64,000 nucleotides of DNA, taken from NCBI GenBank assembly GCA_030340625.1, contig JAOPHQ010004264.1, positions 607,001-671,000 on the forward strand, given 5' to 3'. Position numbers and translations under genes: made by a program. Under the pieces are notes generated by a model, which searched no databases, was not told where the DNA came from, and saw nothing but the letters and a program-made list of their open reading frames with translations. The stretch is from Merluccius polli (taxonomy: Eukaryota; Chordata; Actinopteri; Gadiformes; Merlucciidae). Positions 37,371 to 49,700 of this stretch are shown one piece after another; within the stretch, counting starts at the first letter, position 1; every line of letters begins with the position of its first letter.

Positions 37371-37700
37371 CCCCCCCCCCCCCCACACACACACACACGC
37401 AAAGACAGGCACGTACGCACACACACACACACTGCATGCAGACAGGCACGCACAGAAACACACACAGACAGGTATGTACGCACGCACACACACACTCATG
37501 CATGCAGACAGAAACACACACACAGACAGGTACGTACGCACGCACACACACACACACACACACACGCATGCAGACAGGCACGCACAGAAACACATACAGA
37601 CACACACACACATTCAGACAGACATGCACGGACACTCACACACACATGCAGACAGGCACGCACAGAAACACAGACACACACACACACACACACACACAAT
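37371..37700. repeat. Poly-C, CA and a minisatellite of ~65-bp units
   Basis: After a C run (37370-37384) the block GCAGACAGGCACGCACAGAA recurs (about 37437, 37569, 37648, and a shortened form near 37503), separated by CA runs and GGTACGTACGCACGCACA motifs. Frames through it are His/Thr or Cys/Val repeats, not genes. Confidence 0.85.
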
Positions 37701-38294
37701 GTGTCTGCTCGGTATAGTAGATCTTAATCATGTGGAAATCTGTTATTTATAATCCAAACATTAATATTTGTAATTAAATATTAGTTGTCATGTGTGCAGT
37801 TGTATTCTTCCTTTACCATTCTTTAATTCCCATGACCTATTTATGATATGAGCTTTGATTTTGTTTAAACAACATCTATCAAATCATGCACGCATGAACC
37901 ATCTTAAATGGACTTAATGTAATCAATTATAAATAATGATACACATTAATGAGTCAGTTGTGAAGACTTGCCCTCCATTCACTTACACAAATACATCTGT
38001 AAATATAACATTATTCATTTATTTATTTGCAACAAATAAAAAAAAACACATTTTTTGAGCTGCTTCATCTTTGTACAACATCTGTCTTCTTTGTGTGACG
38101 AAATACATATATGAACAGCATTCAATAGCAAATTGTGAATTTCTATAATGATGTTATAGTTGATGTTGTGTGGTTTAGGATACTCAAAGACAGAAAAGTC
38201 AATTTTGTGTTCAATTTAAGTGTAAAAACCTCGGCAAACCGCTAGATAAGATTGACCGCTCTGCGGCAGGCGGGTCTTCTGAGGAAGTCTTAAT

Positions 38295-38300
<6 letters not shown>

Positions 38301-38364
<64 letters not shown>
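38301..38364. repeat. (CT)n microsatellite
   Basis: About 64 bp of uninterrupted CT. Confidence 0.97.
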
Positions 38365-38367
<3 letters not shown>

Positions 38368-38838
38368 CCCTTCTTTTTTAAGTCCAAAAGTGATCTATGG
38401 GTGAGCGAATATGGGAGGACAGCTGCGGAAGCTTTCAGTGCCAGAGGTAATTAAATCAAGCTTTAAAATGTAAACATGTCATAAAACAATATCAGGCTCT
38501 ACTAGTTTTAATTGATGCCTCTCTGAGTACCCCCAGGGGCCATTAATCGTGAGGGATGGACTGACGTGGAAACAATGGAGGATGGTGGAGGTAATATTAA
38601 TACTCAGACCTTGAAGATATTGGTTTGAAGAGACCGGACAACTGCAGTAGGACGATAAGATATGCCGGGTATTCCCTTCAACTTTTCTTTCGGCAAAACC
38701 AAAGGAGAGTAGTTCAGTTCAGTCTGAAATATGGAGAAGTATAACATTTGTTTAACTTTAAAAAAAAAAAAAGTTTTTTAAAAGGTGAGAGCTGTGAGCA
38801 GTTTTATTCATTGCTTGCATAGAGATAGACAGTGAGCC

Positions 38839-38871
38839 ACAATGATGATGATGCATCGTCATCATCATTGT
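38839..38871. repeat. Hairpin built on GAT/ATC triplets
   Basis: ACAATGATGATGATGCATCG is followed by TCATCATCATTGT, pairing across a CATC centre with one mismatch pair. Confidence 0.7.
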
Positions 38872-40400
38872 AAAATGTGTTCAACAAAGTTCAACAAAAA
38901 AGGTAATGAAATGACTTCGCCATGTCCATGCAATATTTAGGTATTCACAGAGAGAATCTGTGGAAACATATTGTATCTGTTAGGATTATTTATTTTCAGT
39001 TATGAGGGACTTTTGAATGTTTAACTTGAGCACAGGAGTAAAGTCCATATGTCCCTGCTGTTTTCCCTTTGTCCAAAGTTGGGTAATATTTCACTGAGCA
39101 ATGTGTCACTCTCTCATGGAAATGAGCTAAGCCCTCCATATTAGTTGTCTTCCTCACTAATTAACCACAGGCAATTAATGTGAAGGAAAGCAATCAAAAA
39201 TGGCTTCACCTGTCTAATTATATAGCAGTCAAACTGCACAGGATCAGATCCAAAAATGGGCGACTAATGAAGGTCTCTTGGCTGGGATCTTGGTACCTGA
39301 CAACCTGTTTAATTGGATTTAGGAGTTACGTCTTTGATTCGTTATTATTTTGTGGATGAGCGGTCCTGGATTTCACATGACGTTGAGAAAGAAACATGTG
39401 TTGTTTGGGTCTTTTTTTTAAATTAAAGCTAAAATTATTACTTTGCACTTTACTATTGCATTTTCTAGTTTCCATCCTGTTATGTCTGTAGTTTGGTGGA
39501 AATGAATGAATGAATGAGAATTAGAATTAGTCATATTCCCAATTAGTCACCTTCATTGTGACTTATTGGGAATAAGATCAGTGACTTCAACAATAGTATC
39601 TGTCCCTAACCCTGAACCCTATCTTACTTTTCTCCAAATTGATGTCCATTATTAATGTAACCTAATCCATTCATCGATTGTAGTCTGACTTCTCTATTGC
39701 CTAGATCAACTTAATGAAAAAATATTTTTCATTGCAATAATAAAAAAAAAAACATTGCTGAAATGAATTATGCAAACAATGATGAAATGCCAAATATATC
39801 AACACCAGGCGACGATTGCAACATAGGAGCCTTGTGTCTAACAATTTTCCGCGATGAGCCGACAAGAAAAATGTCAGGTCACAGCAGCATTGCTAAAGTG
39901 TTGAAGACCGCTGATGAAATATCTAATGCATCTCAATCAAGGCCTCCCAAAGTTCCTGCAAGCCTCCTGACATTTTTATTCACATGATGGGGTGTTGTCG
40001 GCCTAGCTTGGCAGCCTGCGGGCTGTGAAGTCATCCCTGAAATAGCATCCCTCTTTAGTCCACGCATTCCTGGCAGCAAGAGCAATAAATAGCCCTTGTT
40101 GTGTCTGTGTTCCTCGGGGGGGCCTAGAACCTTGGACCAACTTCCTAGTGAGACTATATTGAGGTGTCCTTAGAGGAGCCTGCCTGCAGGGGCTGCAGAT
40201 ACGCAGTGGCTGTTGTACCTCCCACTACTACCACCACCCCACATTTCATATTTGGCTTATTTCTTTTTAACAAACTGATGTGGCTTCAATTTATGACTGA
40301 TGAATACGATGATGAATATAATTTTGTTTTTTTCCTAGAGGACATCAAAATAAAGCCTATTTGGCTGTTGGACATGTAACACAAGATTTCAGTTTGATTC

Positions 40401-40463
40401 AAAATGTAGGTACATTCAAATGTATTTGAATGTACCTACCAAAGTAGAATTCATTCTACATTT
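40401..40463. repeat. Nested hairpins
   Basis: GTAGGTACATTCAAA (40406-40420), loop TGTA, and its exact reverse complement (40425-40439). A second small hairpin follows, GTAGAATTCATTCTAC, and AAAATGTAG at the left pairs with CTACATTTT at the right, giving a cruciform-like arrangement. Confidence 0.8.
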
Positions 40464-42696
40464 TCTAAATTTGACATGAAAAGGCATGGCAGTATACTGT
40501 AAATTCATTTTTTTTTAAGACTAGCTGAGCTAATTGACTTTCAATAGTCTTGGTCCAGTTTTTACACTTTTTTTTTCTCTCTCAAAACTATACTTTAATA
40601 TGCTGTTTATATTTTTCTTTTCCACCTCCAACTTAAGGGCCAATAAAAAGGGCCACTATGAGGATGCAGCAAGCCTGATGAGCCTTAGCAGCAGCACACA
40701 CAGCGCTGCTGCCCCATGTTCATGTGTTCTAGCGGTGGGTCTCCTCCTCCCATGTGTTGTAGTGATCGCGTGTTAGACTGATGCTTGTTTTCCGTTGTTT
40801 TGATCGCCAGTGCTTGTGTGTTTGGGCTGGGCTGTGAGTTTGCCCAGTTCAGAGCCGATCGCGTGCCAAGTGTTCCCCGCGGGCCAGCTGTGCCTTGCAC
40901 TCTGCTCAGCCACCGTGAACACTGAGCAGACAGACTGCTACAGGGAATGCTGTTCTCTCTCTCTCTGTCCCACACACACACACATGCAGACTACCCATTA
41001 CGCATACTCTAGCTCCATCTCTTTTTTATTTTCATGTCCTTTTTTTCTCTCACATCCCCCCACACCACTTCCTTTTCCTTCTCACCCCCCAACCCCCCCC
41101 CCCCACCCCACCCACCCACACACACACACACACACACTTCCTCCCTGTCTCATCTCTTCACACTCCTTTCCATCCTTGTTTAAACGTTGCCCTCCTATTG
41201 ATTTTAATGTCATCTCAAAAACATGCAAGTTTGTATGCTATGCATGGACAATATATTTATGCTTTATTTGAAGTGATTCTAGACAAATTCACATTGTTAC
41301 TGAACCTCCAGCCGAGTCTACCGAGTTGACCTCCCTATCTTAAAAATGTTCGGTCGAGGTCAAATGTTATGATTGTGCCCATAAATATATGTATATTTTA
41401 ATTATTTGAGGCAACCATGGACACATTGGGAGTTTTACCTTGACAAAACACTAGCCCCTTTAATATAGATAGCCCCTCTATATATAATATATATAGAGAT
41501 CCCGCAATATTGCTGTAAAAACGATACGTCATTATGCTGGCTTTGCTTTTTTTACACAGAAGGCCCCAGAAGGCGAGGCGGAGTAACGGCGCAACATTCC
41601 CACCTTGAACAGGCTGTGTAAAATGGGCTACCGAGATGAAGATAAGTAATATTGGATATATTTACACCTGATACCTATTTGCTCAAATGTGACTATTGTC
41701 TATCCATCTTCATAAGGAGGGTGGTACATCCCCTCTGACATGTTTTTGCCACAGTTCAACATCACTCACATCACTGTCCCATCTTGTTGGATTCATGAGC
41801 ACATCTTAGTGTGAGCAGTCAGTGGCAAAGCCTAATATCCATTAACATTTAGCTCTAATTACCAGCCTCATTAAAGCTTCAAATTAGCATCAGATTTTGT
41901 GGCCTCCTCTCTGCACTTAATCGTTCAGCAAATGGAGCGGCTTGGAGGAGGATTACTGTTCAGATGTAAGCGCCAAAGACCTCATGAAATATAACTTGGC
42001 TGAGTTGAAGAAGAATATGAGTAATGGATCTATCGCTGACAAAGGGGCATTGGTTTCATTTCAACATTGGGGGCGAGTTGTTTCCGTTTTTTACTACCTG
42101 GCTTTTGGTGATCGATGCTTCTCTCTCAATTGCCCACCCAAAACATTGTGGTTTAGCCCAAATTATTGTAGGGGGGTCCTGGAGGATCCACCCCTCCGGT
42201 AGATGCACTTTGTTGAATTGTTGTGTAAGAGCACAATTTTAACACATTTTGAGATTGATCTAAGGATCAAAATCACTGAGGAATTTGACACCTTTGTTGT
42301 TTGTTGACTAGACCATTACAGTTTTTTTGGATTGCTTACACACTAAAATTAAAAGTAGTACACTATTAGCAAAACCTTACACTCAAGAAGCAAAACATCA
42401 GCCCATATTTGCACAACTATAAGCACATTGTCAACCTCACACTTGTTGCAAAACTCTACACACAGTGATTTGCAAAACACTAAACACACTAAACGTACAT
42501 TACACACAAAAATCTATCATGAAGTCACTTCCTTGCAATACCAAAGCACTCACTGTCAAATTAGCACACCATCCAACCAATTGGTTCAACACAGTCATCA
42601 GGTGTGCAAACACTTGTTTGCTTAATTGTAGACACACCAATCAGGTGTGTCTTCACTATCAAAAGCAGCAGTTGAGTTCATTGGTCTTCAAGCACA

Positions 42697-42968
42697 ATGG
42701 AAAGAGTCAGAGAAAGACAAAGACGAGGAGAACAAGGAGGAGGAGGACGGGGAGGACGGGGAGGAAGAGGAATCAACAGAGGAGGAGGCCATGCTGGAGG
42801 TAGAGGAAGAGGAAGAGGAAGACAAGAAGGTGCTCAAAGAGGACCGAATCTGACAAATGAGATCCGCGCAACACTGGTTGACCACGTTGTCAACCACGGC
42901 CTGACGCTGAGGGAGGCTGGACTGCGAGTACAACCAAATCTAAACCGATATACAGTGGCATGTGTGAT
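42697..42968 (+). pseudogene. IS630/Tc1-mariner transposase N-terminus, left arm
   Basis: ATG at 42697 starts MERVRERQRRGEQGG, then an Arg/Gly-rich segment, then GPNLTNEIRATL, VDHVVNHGLTLREAGL and RVQPNLNRYTVA, the N-terminal helix-turn-helix of a fish IS630/Tc1-like transposase that starts with an RG-rich tract. Coding stops being homologous at the palindrome centre after about 91 codons; the frame then runs into the right arm as antisense until 43056. The DDE catalytic domain is wholly absent. Confidence 0.8.
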
Positions 42969-43132
42969 ATCACACTTGCCACTGTATATCGGTTTAGATT
43001 TGGTTGTACTCCTCTACCTCTACCTCTACCTCCAGCATGGCCTCCTCCTCTGTTGATTCCTCTTCCTCCCCGTCCTCCCCGTCCTCCTCCTCCTTGTTCT
43101 CCTCGTCTTTGTCTTTCTCTGACTCTTTCCAT
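42890..43132 (-). pseudogene. Transposase N-terminus, right arm, with in-frame 36-codon deletion
   Basis: From ATG at 43132 the protein starts as in the left arm (MERVRERQRRGEQGG, RG-rich), but GGRGRGRG is joined directly to VQPNLNRYTVA. The 108-bp deletion removes the NEIRATL...LREAG helices and keeps the frame. Past the centre at 42969 the frame reads antisense of the left arm. Two other substitutions near the centre (Cys to Ser, Leu to Met) distinguish the arms. Confidence 0.8.
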
Positions 43133-45106
43133 TGTGCTTGAAGACCAATGAACTCAACTGCTGCTTTTGATAGTGAAGACACACCTGATTGGTGTGTCTA
43201 CAATTAAGCAAACAAGTGTTTGCACACCTGATGACTGTGTTGAACCAATTGGTTGGATGGTGTGCTAATTTGACAGTGAGTGCTTTGGTATTGCAAGGAA
43301 GTGACTTCATGATAGATTTTTGTGTGTAATGTACGTTTAGTGTGTTTAGTGTTTTGCAAATCACTGTGTGTAGAGTTTTGCAACAAGTGTGAGGTTGACA
43401 ATGTGCTTATAGTTGTGCAAATATGGGCTGATGTTTTGCTTCTTGAGTGTAAGGTTTTGCTAATAGTGTACTACTTTTAATTTTAGTGTGTAAGCAATCC
43501 AAAAAAACTGTAAATGGTCTTAGATGGGGTGTTTTCCTTTTTAAATTATATGTACTGTATATGCTATTGTAAATGTATTTATTTTATATTTTTTCTATAT
43601 TAGATTTTTATTATTATTGGTTACATGTCTCCCCCCTAATTCTACTCTTTTGATACAGACACAAGGTACCTACTGCAACTATAACTGACCAAAGTCGGCA
43701 TTTTTTGGAATGAACCAAAAGCCCCCTATCCCGTGTTTTATTGTCGCAGGAATTATCCCCGATTGATACATGTACAATTCCCCTTACTCCAGGTACATAT
43801 TTTTTCATGCAGTCATATGCAGGCAAATAGACTGGCATGGACACACACACCCTTATGGTGAGGTCAAGATCAAAAGTCGCTTTCATTCGTGTCATGACCT
43901 TGAGGAAGCAAGGTACCATTGATTGGTTGGCTGCTATTCAAAGGAAAAACAAAGTAAAGGGTATTAGCTTGTGATGGACATCTGAAACACACACAAGCAC
44001 CATGTCTTTAACCCTAACCCTGAACATGAACTACACACCGCATTAAACATATTAGCTTCTATAATCATACAGTTGATTAAAAAAAGGTGTTGTATAAAGT
44101 CTCTTTGCACCTCAAAGAGAGCTCCCATCCTCTACTGACACTATAACCACTAGACATAACACTACAGCCATCATGCCATATGGCCCTCTACCCTTTTTCC
44201 TCAAGACAGATCCTCAGTATTTCACTTCACTCCTTTAGTATGGAAATAACTTGCCACCCCCAACTTCCCCCCTTCATTATATTACTATGTACTGCAAATC
44301 AACTCAGACACCCAGTATGTGTATTGACAAGCCATTAGGCTCCTTGCCTAGAAAGTGAGAACCACTTCTAACTACCTTCTGCTTCCTTGTATCACACCTA
44401 CATAGCTGCAGATCATGTGAACCACTTGATTGGTTAATATAAATGATTAAATGCTTGTGTTAACAATGTGATATTTCCCTATAAAAGTCATGACCATACA
44501 TTGTCTCCCTGAAGATGCTTGGCAAATTGCCGCCTGTGTCCTCCCATGACCATGCTGTCAAGAAGTGTCCAAAAAGAAATACTTTTTCATCAGTGAACCA
44601 CCCCAACCATCAATGCACATCATCCAAAACAGAATAAATTGCTGTTGCTCAACAGCCAACAATGTAAACAGTACTTTCTCAAGAGAAAGAAGTAGTTTAC
44701 AGACACACCAGGACAAAGTCGACGTGGTGTGTCACCATTCAACAGATGAGCTACAAGCCACTTGTTCCCAGCAATCTCTCCCAAGTGGACTCCCTCAATT
44801 TCACCTATAGTCTCTCTCTCTCTCCGCTTTCGCTCTCTGTTCACCTCTCTCCATTTCATGGCTGTTTTCGTCCCACATTTGCTTGACAAGACAATGGATA
44901 ATATCCCCTGGAATAGCACAGGAGAGCCACCAATGGGAGCAATCAAGCTGTCTTGTCCTGGTGGCGTTCAGGTTCACTCATCAAACTGTAATTATCGCCC
45001 TGAAAAACCAATGTTCCGCTTTAATTGTTCTGATGAATGAAATATTACAGAGAGGAGTCGAGGGCCACCGCAGCCAAGCGGAATAACAGCTTATAGCCAT
45101 AAAAAG

Positions 45107-45240
45107 GTGACGGTGGTGGTGGTGGGGGGGGGTGATGGAGAGGTGACACGTGGTGGTGGTGATGGTGGTGGGGGGTGATGGAGAGGTGGTGGTGGTGGTG
45201 ATGGTGATGATGGAGAGGTGGGGGTGAAGGTGACACACAG
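45107..45240. repeat. GGT/GAT-rich simple-sequence array
   Basis: Runs of GGTGGTGGT and GGTGATGGT with GGAGAGGTG spacers that recur about four times (GATGGAGAGGTG). The minus strand frame is His/Ser/Pro-rich and not genic. Confidence 0.9.
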
Positions 45241-45587
45241 CGAGAAGAAGGAGAGGAAAAAAGGAGTGGAGAGAAGAAAATAGTTAAAGTTTCAAAAGAA
45301 TGTGAATGATTGAAAGATGTTAAGACAATGTTAAGAGGGTAGAATAAATGTGGTGTCATTTGAATTTGATCACATCCGATCACATTTTCACATTTTTTCC
45401 GTTCACACAGTCAGATGATGAGGTTTTTTTTACCAGGAAAAGATGGGTCTTGCCGATGCTTTTCGATGAAGGTAGCTCAAGGTAACGCACATGACAAGAG
45501 AATGGACTGCAAACGGTTTCCACTCAGTAGAGGTTGTGTCAGACACTACATTGTTAGTGGACTGCAAAGTGTGTCTCGGTACGGGAG

Positions 45588-45622
45588 TCACATTTGCGGA
45601 CCAGCATGGTCCGCAAATGTGA
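45588..45622. repeat. Perfect hairpin, 16-bp arms, 3-nt loop
   Basis: TCACATTTGCGGACCA (45588-45603), loop GCA, exact reverse complement (45607-45622). No flanking transposon signature. Confidence 0.9.
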
Positions 45623-46009
45623 GCCGTTTTAGCAGTTCTAGCAGACCTGGTAGGTATGACGAGGAGTCAATGTGAACAGCTATGCTGTGTGGGATATATA
45701 AGTTGAAAACTGCAAAACAAAAAAAATCAGATTTGGAAAACACAAAGATCAAAATTGTAAATGTGATTCACAGAACCAGTGTTACAAATGTTGCTCATTG
45801 CGTGACTGTTATCCACAATCCCACTTTGCTATAGGAGTAAATTATGCAGCACATGCAACTGGTCCTATAAAACTATTCTCTATGTTACATTATTCATCTC
45901 TGTTGAATCCATAATTGATTTGCCCTTAAAGAGCACCAAGCAGTACCACAGGGAACGCTCAACAAGGAAACTGCTACTGATGGAACTCCCCTTTAAAACA
46001 CAGGCATGG

Positions 46010-46075
46010 CATTGGGTAGCCAAATGGCTAGCTTGTTCGATTCCAAGCTACAGGTCCTCCTGGGTTTGATTTCTG
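46010..46075 (+). repeat. Possible tRNA-derived SINE head (weak)
   Basis: GGGTAGCCAAATGGCTAG resembles an A box, and either GTTCGATTCC or CTGGGTTTGATTTC a B box. The second has A-to-B spacing near that of tRNA genes. No 3' SINE body or flanking duplication was recognised, so it may be chance. Confidence 0.2.
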
Positions 46076-46744
46076 ATATCCCCACTTTACGGTTCACCTG
46101 TTCCAGTGAACTGTACCATAAGCTTACTGTGGTGCAGAAAATCTCTGTCAAAGTTGAGTACATTCATAAAATGTAATGTGCATATAAATTATATATATAT
46201 ATTTTTTTATCAGTGTCTTGTCAATGTGCTATTATGTGCTCCACAAGGCATGTTCCCAAATTTCCCAAATTTAAAACAATCAATGTAGAAAGAATGATGT
46301 CATCATTGACGAGTGAAAGTTGTCAATCATTCAAACTATGCTTCTTTTTTTTCACCTTTCATTCATTACTATGGCAGCGTTTCCCAGCCGAATGCAAAAG
46401 CTGACTGAATGCTCATAAAACACGACACTCAATGGCTGCAGTCGAGCTAGAGCAGTAGCCTATGGTAAAGAAAATCTGCAACTTGGCACAATTTTAACTT
46501 GCTGTTAAAGCCGTCAGCAAAGCTGTCAATACGGGAGGGATCATTTTTATACTCAATAGTGGGTCGCACTCGCAAAAAGATTTAAAAAAGAAAAAAAGAA
46601 AAAGAAACAGCTGCACGATGGCCTTGCAAATATGAAGAGGCTATCAACAGAAGTGATGTGAGTGTGAAATTCGAAAACAAATAAATATTTGTTCTCGCAA
46701 TTCTATCTTTTGGGCACCCTTGGCCTACAGTAACACTCCTGTGA

Positions 46745-46797
46745 ACAGGCTATTGAAACAACTACAAAGTGTGTTTGTAGTTGTTTCAATAGCCTGT
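46745..46797. repeat. Perfect hairpin, 24-bp arms, 5-nt loop
   Basis: Arm 46745-46768 starts ACAGGCTATTGAAAC and ends ACTACAAA; loop GTGTG; arm 46774-46797 is its exact reverse complement. No terminal motif or target duplication. Confidence 0.92.
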
Positions 46798-49700
46798 GTT
46801 TTTGCTGTGTTTTTACTAGCCAGAATTCACTCCTGAGTAGCATATCCAAACTATCACGCTAACAAGGCGTTTGGCAGCTTGGGTTAACTTCAAACAGCGG
46901 GTGCATAGCTTGTAGGTGGAATCGAGAGTGAGACGAATGCTAAATTGGGATCTGAGAACAAATGTGTTTCCTGCCAAATTAAACAAGTTCTGCCTGATAC
47001 ACTTTGTCCTCGGGGGGCCTTATGCAGACTTTGGGCTGCCATGTTAGCATTAATGTCGTCTAAAAGGCACAGAAGCACCACTAAGTTCAAAGCCCTTCAA
47101 GAATTGTCCAATTGTATTCCACTTCATGCCGTCATCATGTGGATCAGGGTAGGAAGTTTTTTTTTTTTGCCCCTGTGTAACACGTTTTGGGGGCATTTTG
47201 AAAAAATAAATCCGGACTGCTTTGCAAATACAGAGTAAAATACAGAAGTAAAATACAGTAAAGTACAGAAGTCAACTCTTTATTTTATGGGGGCATTTAA
47301 AAGCCCCCATCGTCCCAATTTTGAGGGCAATTAGAATTTGTTTTGAGCCCCCGTTCATTTCTGACCCTGATGTGGATATGATGTGTGAGAAGAAACAGTA
47401 CAGTACAGACCAACAAACATACAAACAAAAAAAAAATGTTTTGGAGAGGGCATGTCCTTCTTCTTATCAGCTGTCCAGCTGAGCCATATAGTCCCTATCA
47501 GTAGGCTGTTATCTGTGTGGCCTCCTTATTAAACCCTGGCACTATGAGATCTACTTGGACGTTATCAGCACCTATCCTCCTGGTGAGCAATGCCTGCCCT
47601 CAGGGGGGCCTCCACAGCTTCTGCTGACCCCCGATTGAAACCCGCCCCCCCCCCCCCCCCCCCCCACCATCCTAACAACTCCATCCAAGCCTTCTGCCAC
47701 CGATTTCCCTACATTTCACTTCATCCGTCTTTCTCTTGTCATTATTTATCTCATGGTCTGGTTCTCTCAGGATCCCCCCTGCCTGTCATAGAGTGTCAGG
47801 TATGATGCAATGTCTAATTCTTCTCTTTAAAGTGTCAAAACACATCTGATAAGCAATTTGTTTCTACTAGTTTTTATAGTGGTCTTTATTCCTTTATCAA
47901 TCAGAACAATCTGAACGATCAGATTATGCAAAACACATATGAAAAGCGTTTTCAATGCTATAACTGAAACAATATAAAGGCACAGATCCGTTTTTAATCT
48001 CAGAAAAGTGTTTATTAAAAGTATTTTCATGTAGCTTTGGATTTTGCCAAGCACAAACACTTCTTAGAAATGACTTACTGGCAGAAATATCACATGTTTA
48101 ACAGTTATTGAAATTGACAAGTAAATACATCAGGGCTGTTGACTGTAACGCCTTTGTCTGATGAATAATTGTATGGGGAGATACACATATGTTGGTAAAT
48201 GTGTTGTGACTTATGCTAATTGACAGCCTTAAGTGGCTTCAGAGTAGTTAAACAATGGTGTCCCAGGTAGCTAAGGGCTATAGCATAGCAAATAAACAAA
48301 TAAGTCGCAGTGGAGAGTTTGTGGTGGCACAAATTAATGGAGTAGAACGAATAACATTGGCACTAATGAAAGTTGACAGGCACACGCCCCCTAAGTCAGT
48401 TTGATCTAATAGCTCAAACATTAGGCATAGAAAATCTTCTTCATTCTATTGTGATGAACACAACATGCACACTCACACACACACACCGAACACACTCACA
48501 CAAAATGTAATAAAAAAAAGAAACTAGGCCAAAAACATTAAACATTATAGCCTACATTTAAGAATGACATAAGCTGTCCTTGCCCTCACCATGTCCACCA
48601 GTGTGATGGCTCGTAGCTTCCTGAAACCATAAGATCGCCTTTGAAACCCCAAACCGCTGTTGAACATCCACCATCATTCACCGGACCGTTGTGTTGTGAC
48701 AACAAGCTGGTGCTAATTTAGAATTACTTAATTATATTAGCCACAAAATGATGTTTCCTCCTAATGAGCAACTAACCGGGTTTTGTCATTCATGAGACGC
48801 ACAAGTAATTATATTTTATAAGACCATCAGCATCCCCCGATTGCGTTGACTGTGTTAAACCAAAACAGACTGGTGGTTGTAATACAAACAGTGGCTGCCC
48901 AGCTCCCTAATAGATGGGTTCAATGGTGAGATGTTTTACCTGCGTATCAATACATTGCATTAGCATTGGTTTGTTTTCTGTTCTAGCTTTTCAATTAAAC
49001 AATCCAACATATGAGAGGTTTGGTTAGATCAGATCGGGGGGCTGCCGCTCTCTTGCTATTCCTTAAATATTACTGTTTTATTATCACTGTTGTTGTATCA
49101 TTATTATGTCATTATAACTCGAGTGGTGGAAGCAGCGTGGACCTAGGTGTGTGTATGTGTGTGTGTGTGTGTGTGGGCTGTGTGCGATGCTGGCTGTGGT
49201 TGTATATGGGGGTGGGGGGGGGGGGGGAGGGGTCAAGGGCAAGTGGCAAGGTGGGGGCGTGTCAGAGGCACTTAGACCACACCCCTTTGTCCCCGCCATC
49301 ATAACACTAAATCATCACCCGTTCCCTGGCCTGGTTTGTCTCCCTTTTTCTTCCTCCTCAATCATCCCTTCATGAGAGAAATACGGGGCCGTTATTTCTA
49401 CATATCGTCACTAGTTTGTCGCTGTGGGAGGCACAGGCTTCCCCCCATAGAGACAGCCCTGACTCTCTATATATCACTGGCAGACACAGAGGCGGATGAG
49501 AGATGGGCAGTTCGTTAGGCATCGCGCAGGCAGACGGTCAAAGGCTGACAGCTGTTAAGTGAAGAATTGAACAGGAAAACGGCAATGTACATTCACATGA
49601 GTCTCATAAACATTGTGAGAATAACGCTCTTGTTTAACGATGAACAATGCTAGTTTTTAAACTATGAATAACTATCTAATGCAGTCAGAGTGTCTGTGCA

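Larger units (their letters stand above)
37701..42318. other. Intergenic, no gene seen
   Basis: Includes a (CT)n tract (38301-38364), hairpins (38839-38871, 40401-40463), C and CA tracts (41091-41140) and a TTTACACAG...CTGTGTAAA pair (41548-41622). 38400-38640, 39110-39260 and 41820-41940 look unique with TAATTA-type motifs and could be conserved elements. No gene recognised. Confidence 0.5.
42319..43510. mobile_element. Giant palindrome made of two head-to-head Tc1/mariner 5' ends
   Basis: The element begins CAGTTTTTTTGGATTGC (42319) and ends with its reverse complement (43510), flanked by TA on both sides (42317-42318, 43511-43512), the Tc1/mariner target duplication. Left arm 42319-42968 (650 bp) and right arm 42969-43510 (542 bp) meet at the self-complementary GTGTGATATCACAC (42962-42975). 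The outer ~485 bp of the arms match without gaps and, by eye, without a mismatch. The right arm lacks 108 bp present in the left. Both arms carry the start of a transposase gene pointing inward. It cannot encode a transposase and would depend on one in trans, like a MITE, but it is a much longer hairpin than usual. Confidence 0.85.

Noticed and set aside
37228..37752. Open frames over 100 codons of His/Thr or Cys/Val repeats
   Set aside because: Translated CA-type minisatellite, not genes. The same applies to all (CA)n-derived frames in the window.
39763..39987. 74-codon frame without repeats
   Set aside because: No recognisable domain and no splice context; length is expected by chance in A+T-rich DNA.
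42428..42625. Identical 65-codon frames in both palindrome arms (also 43204-43401 minus)
   Set aside because: They lie in the non-coding 5' end of the transposon; identity reflects the palindrome, not a protein.
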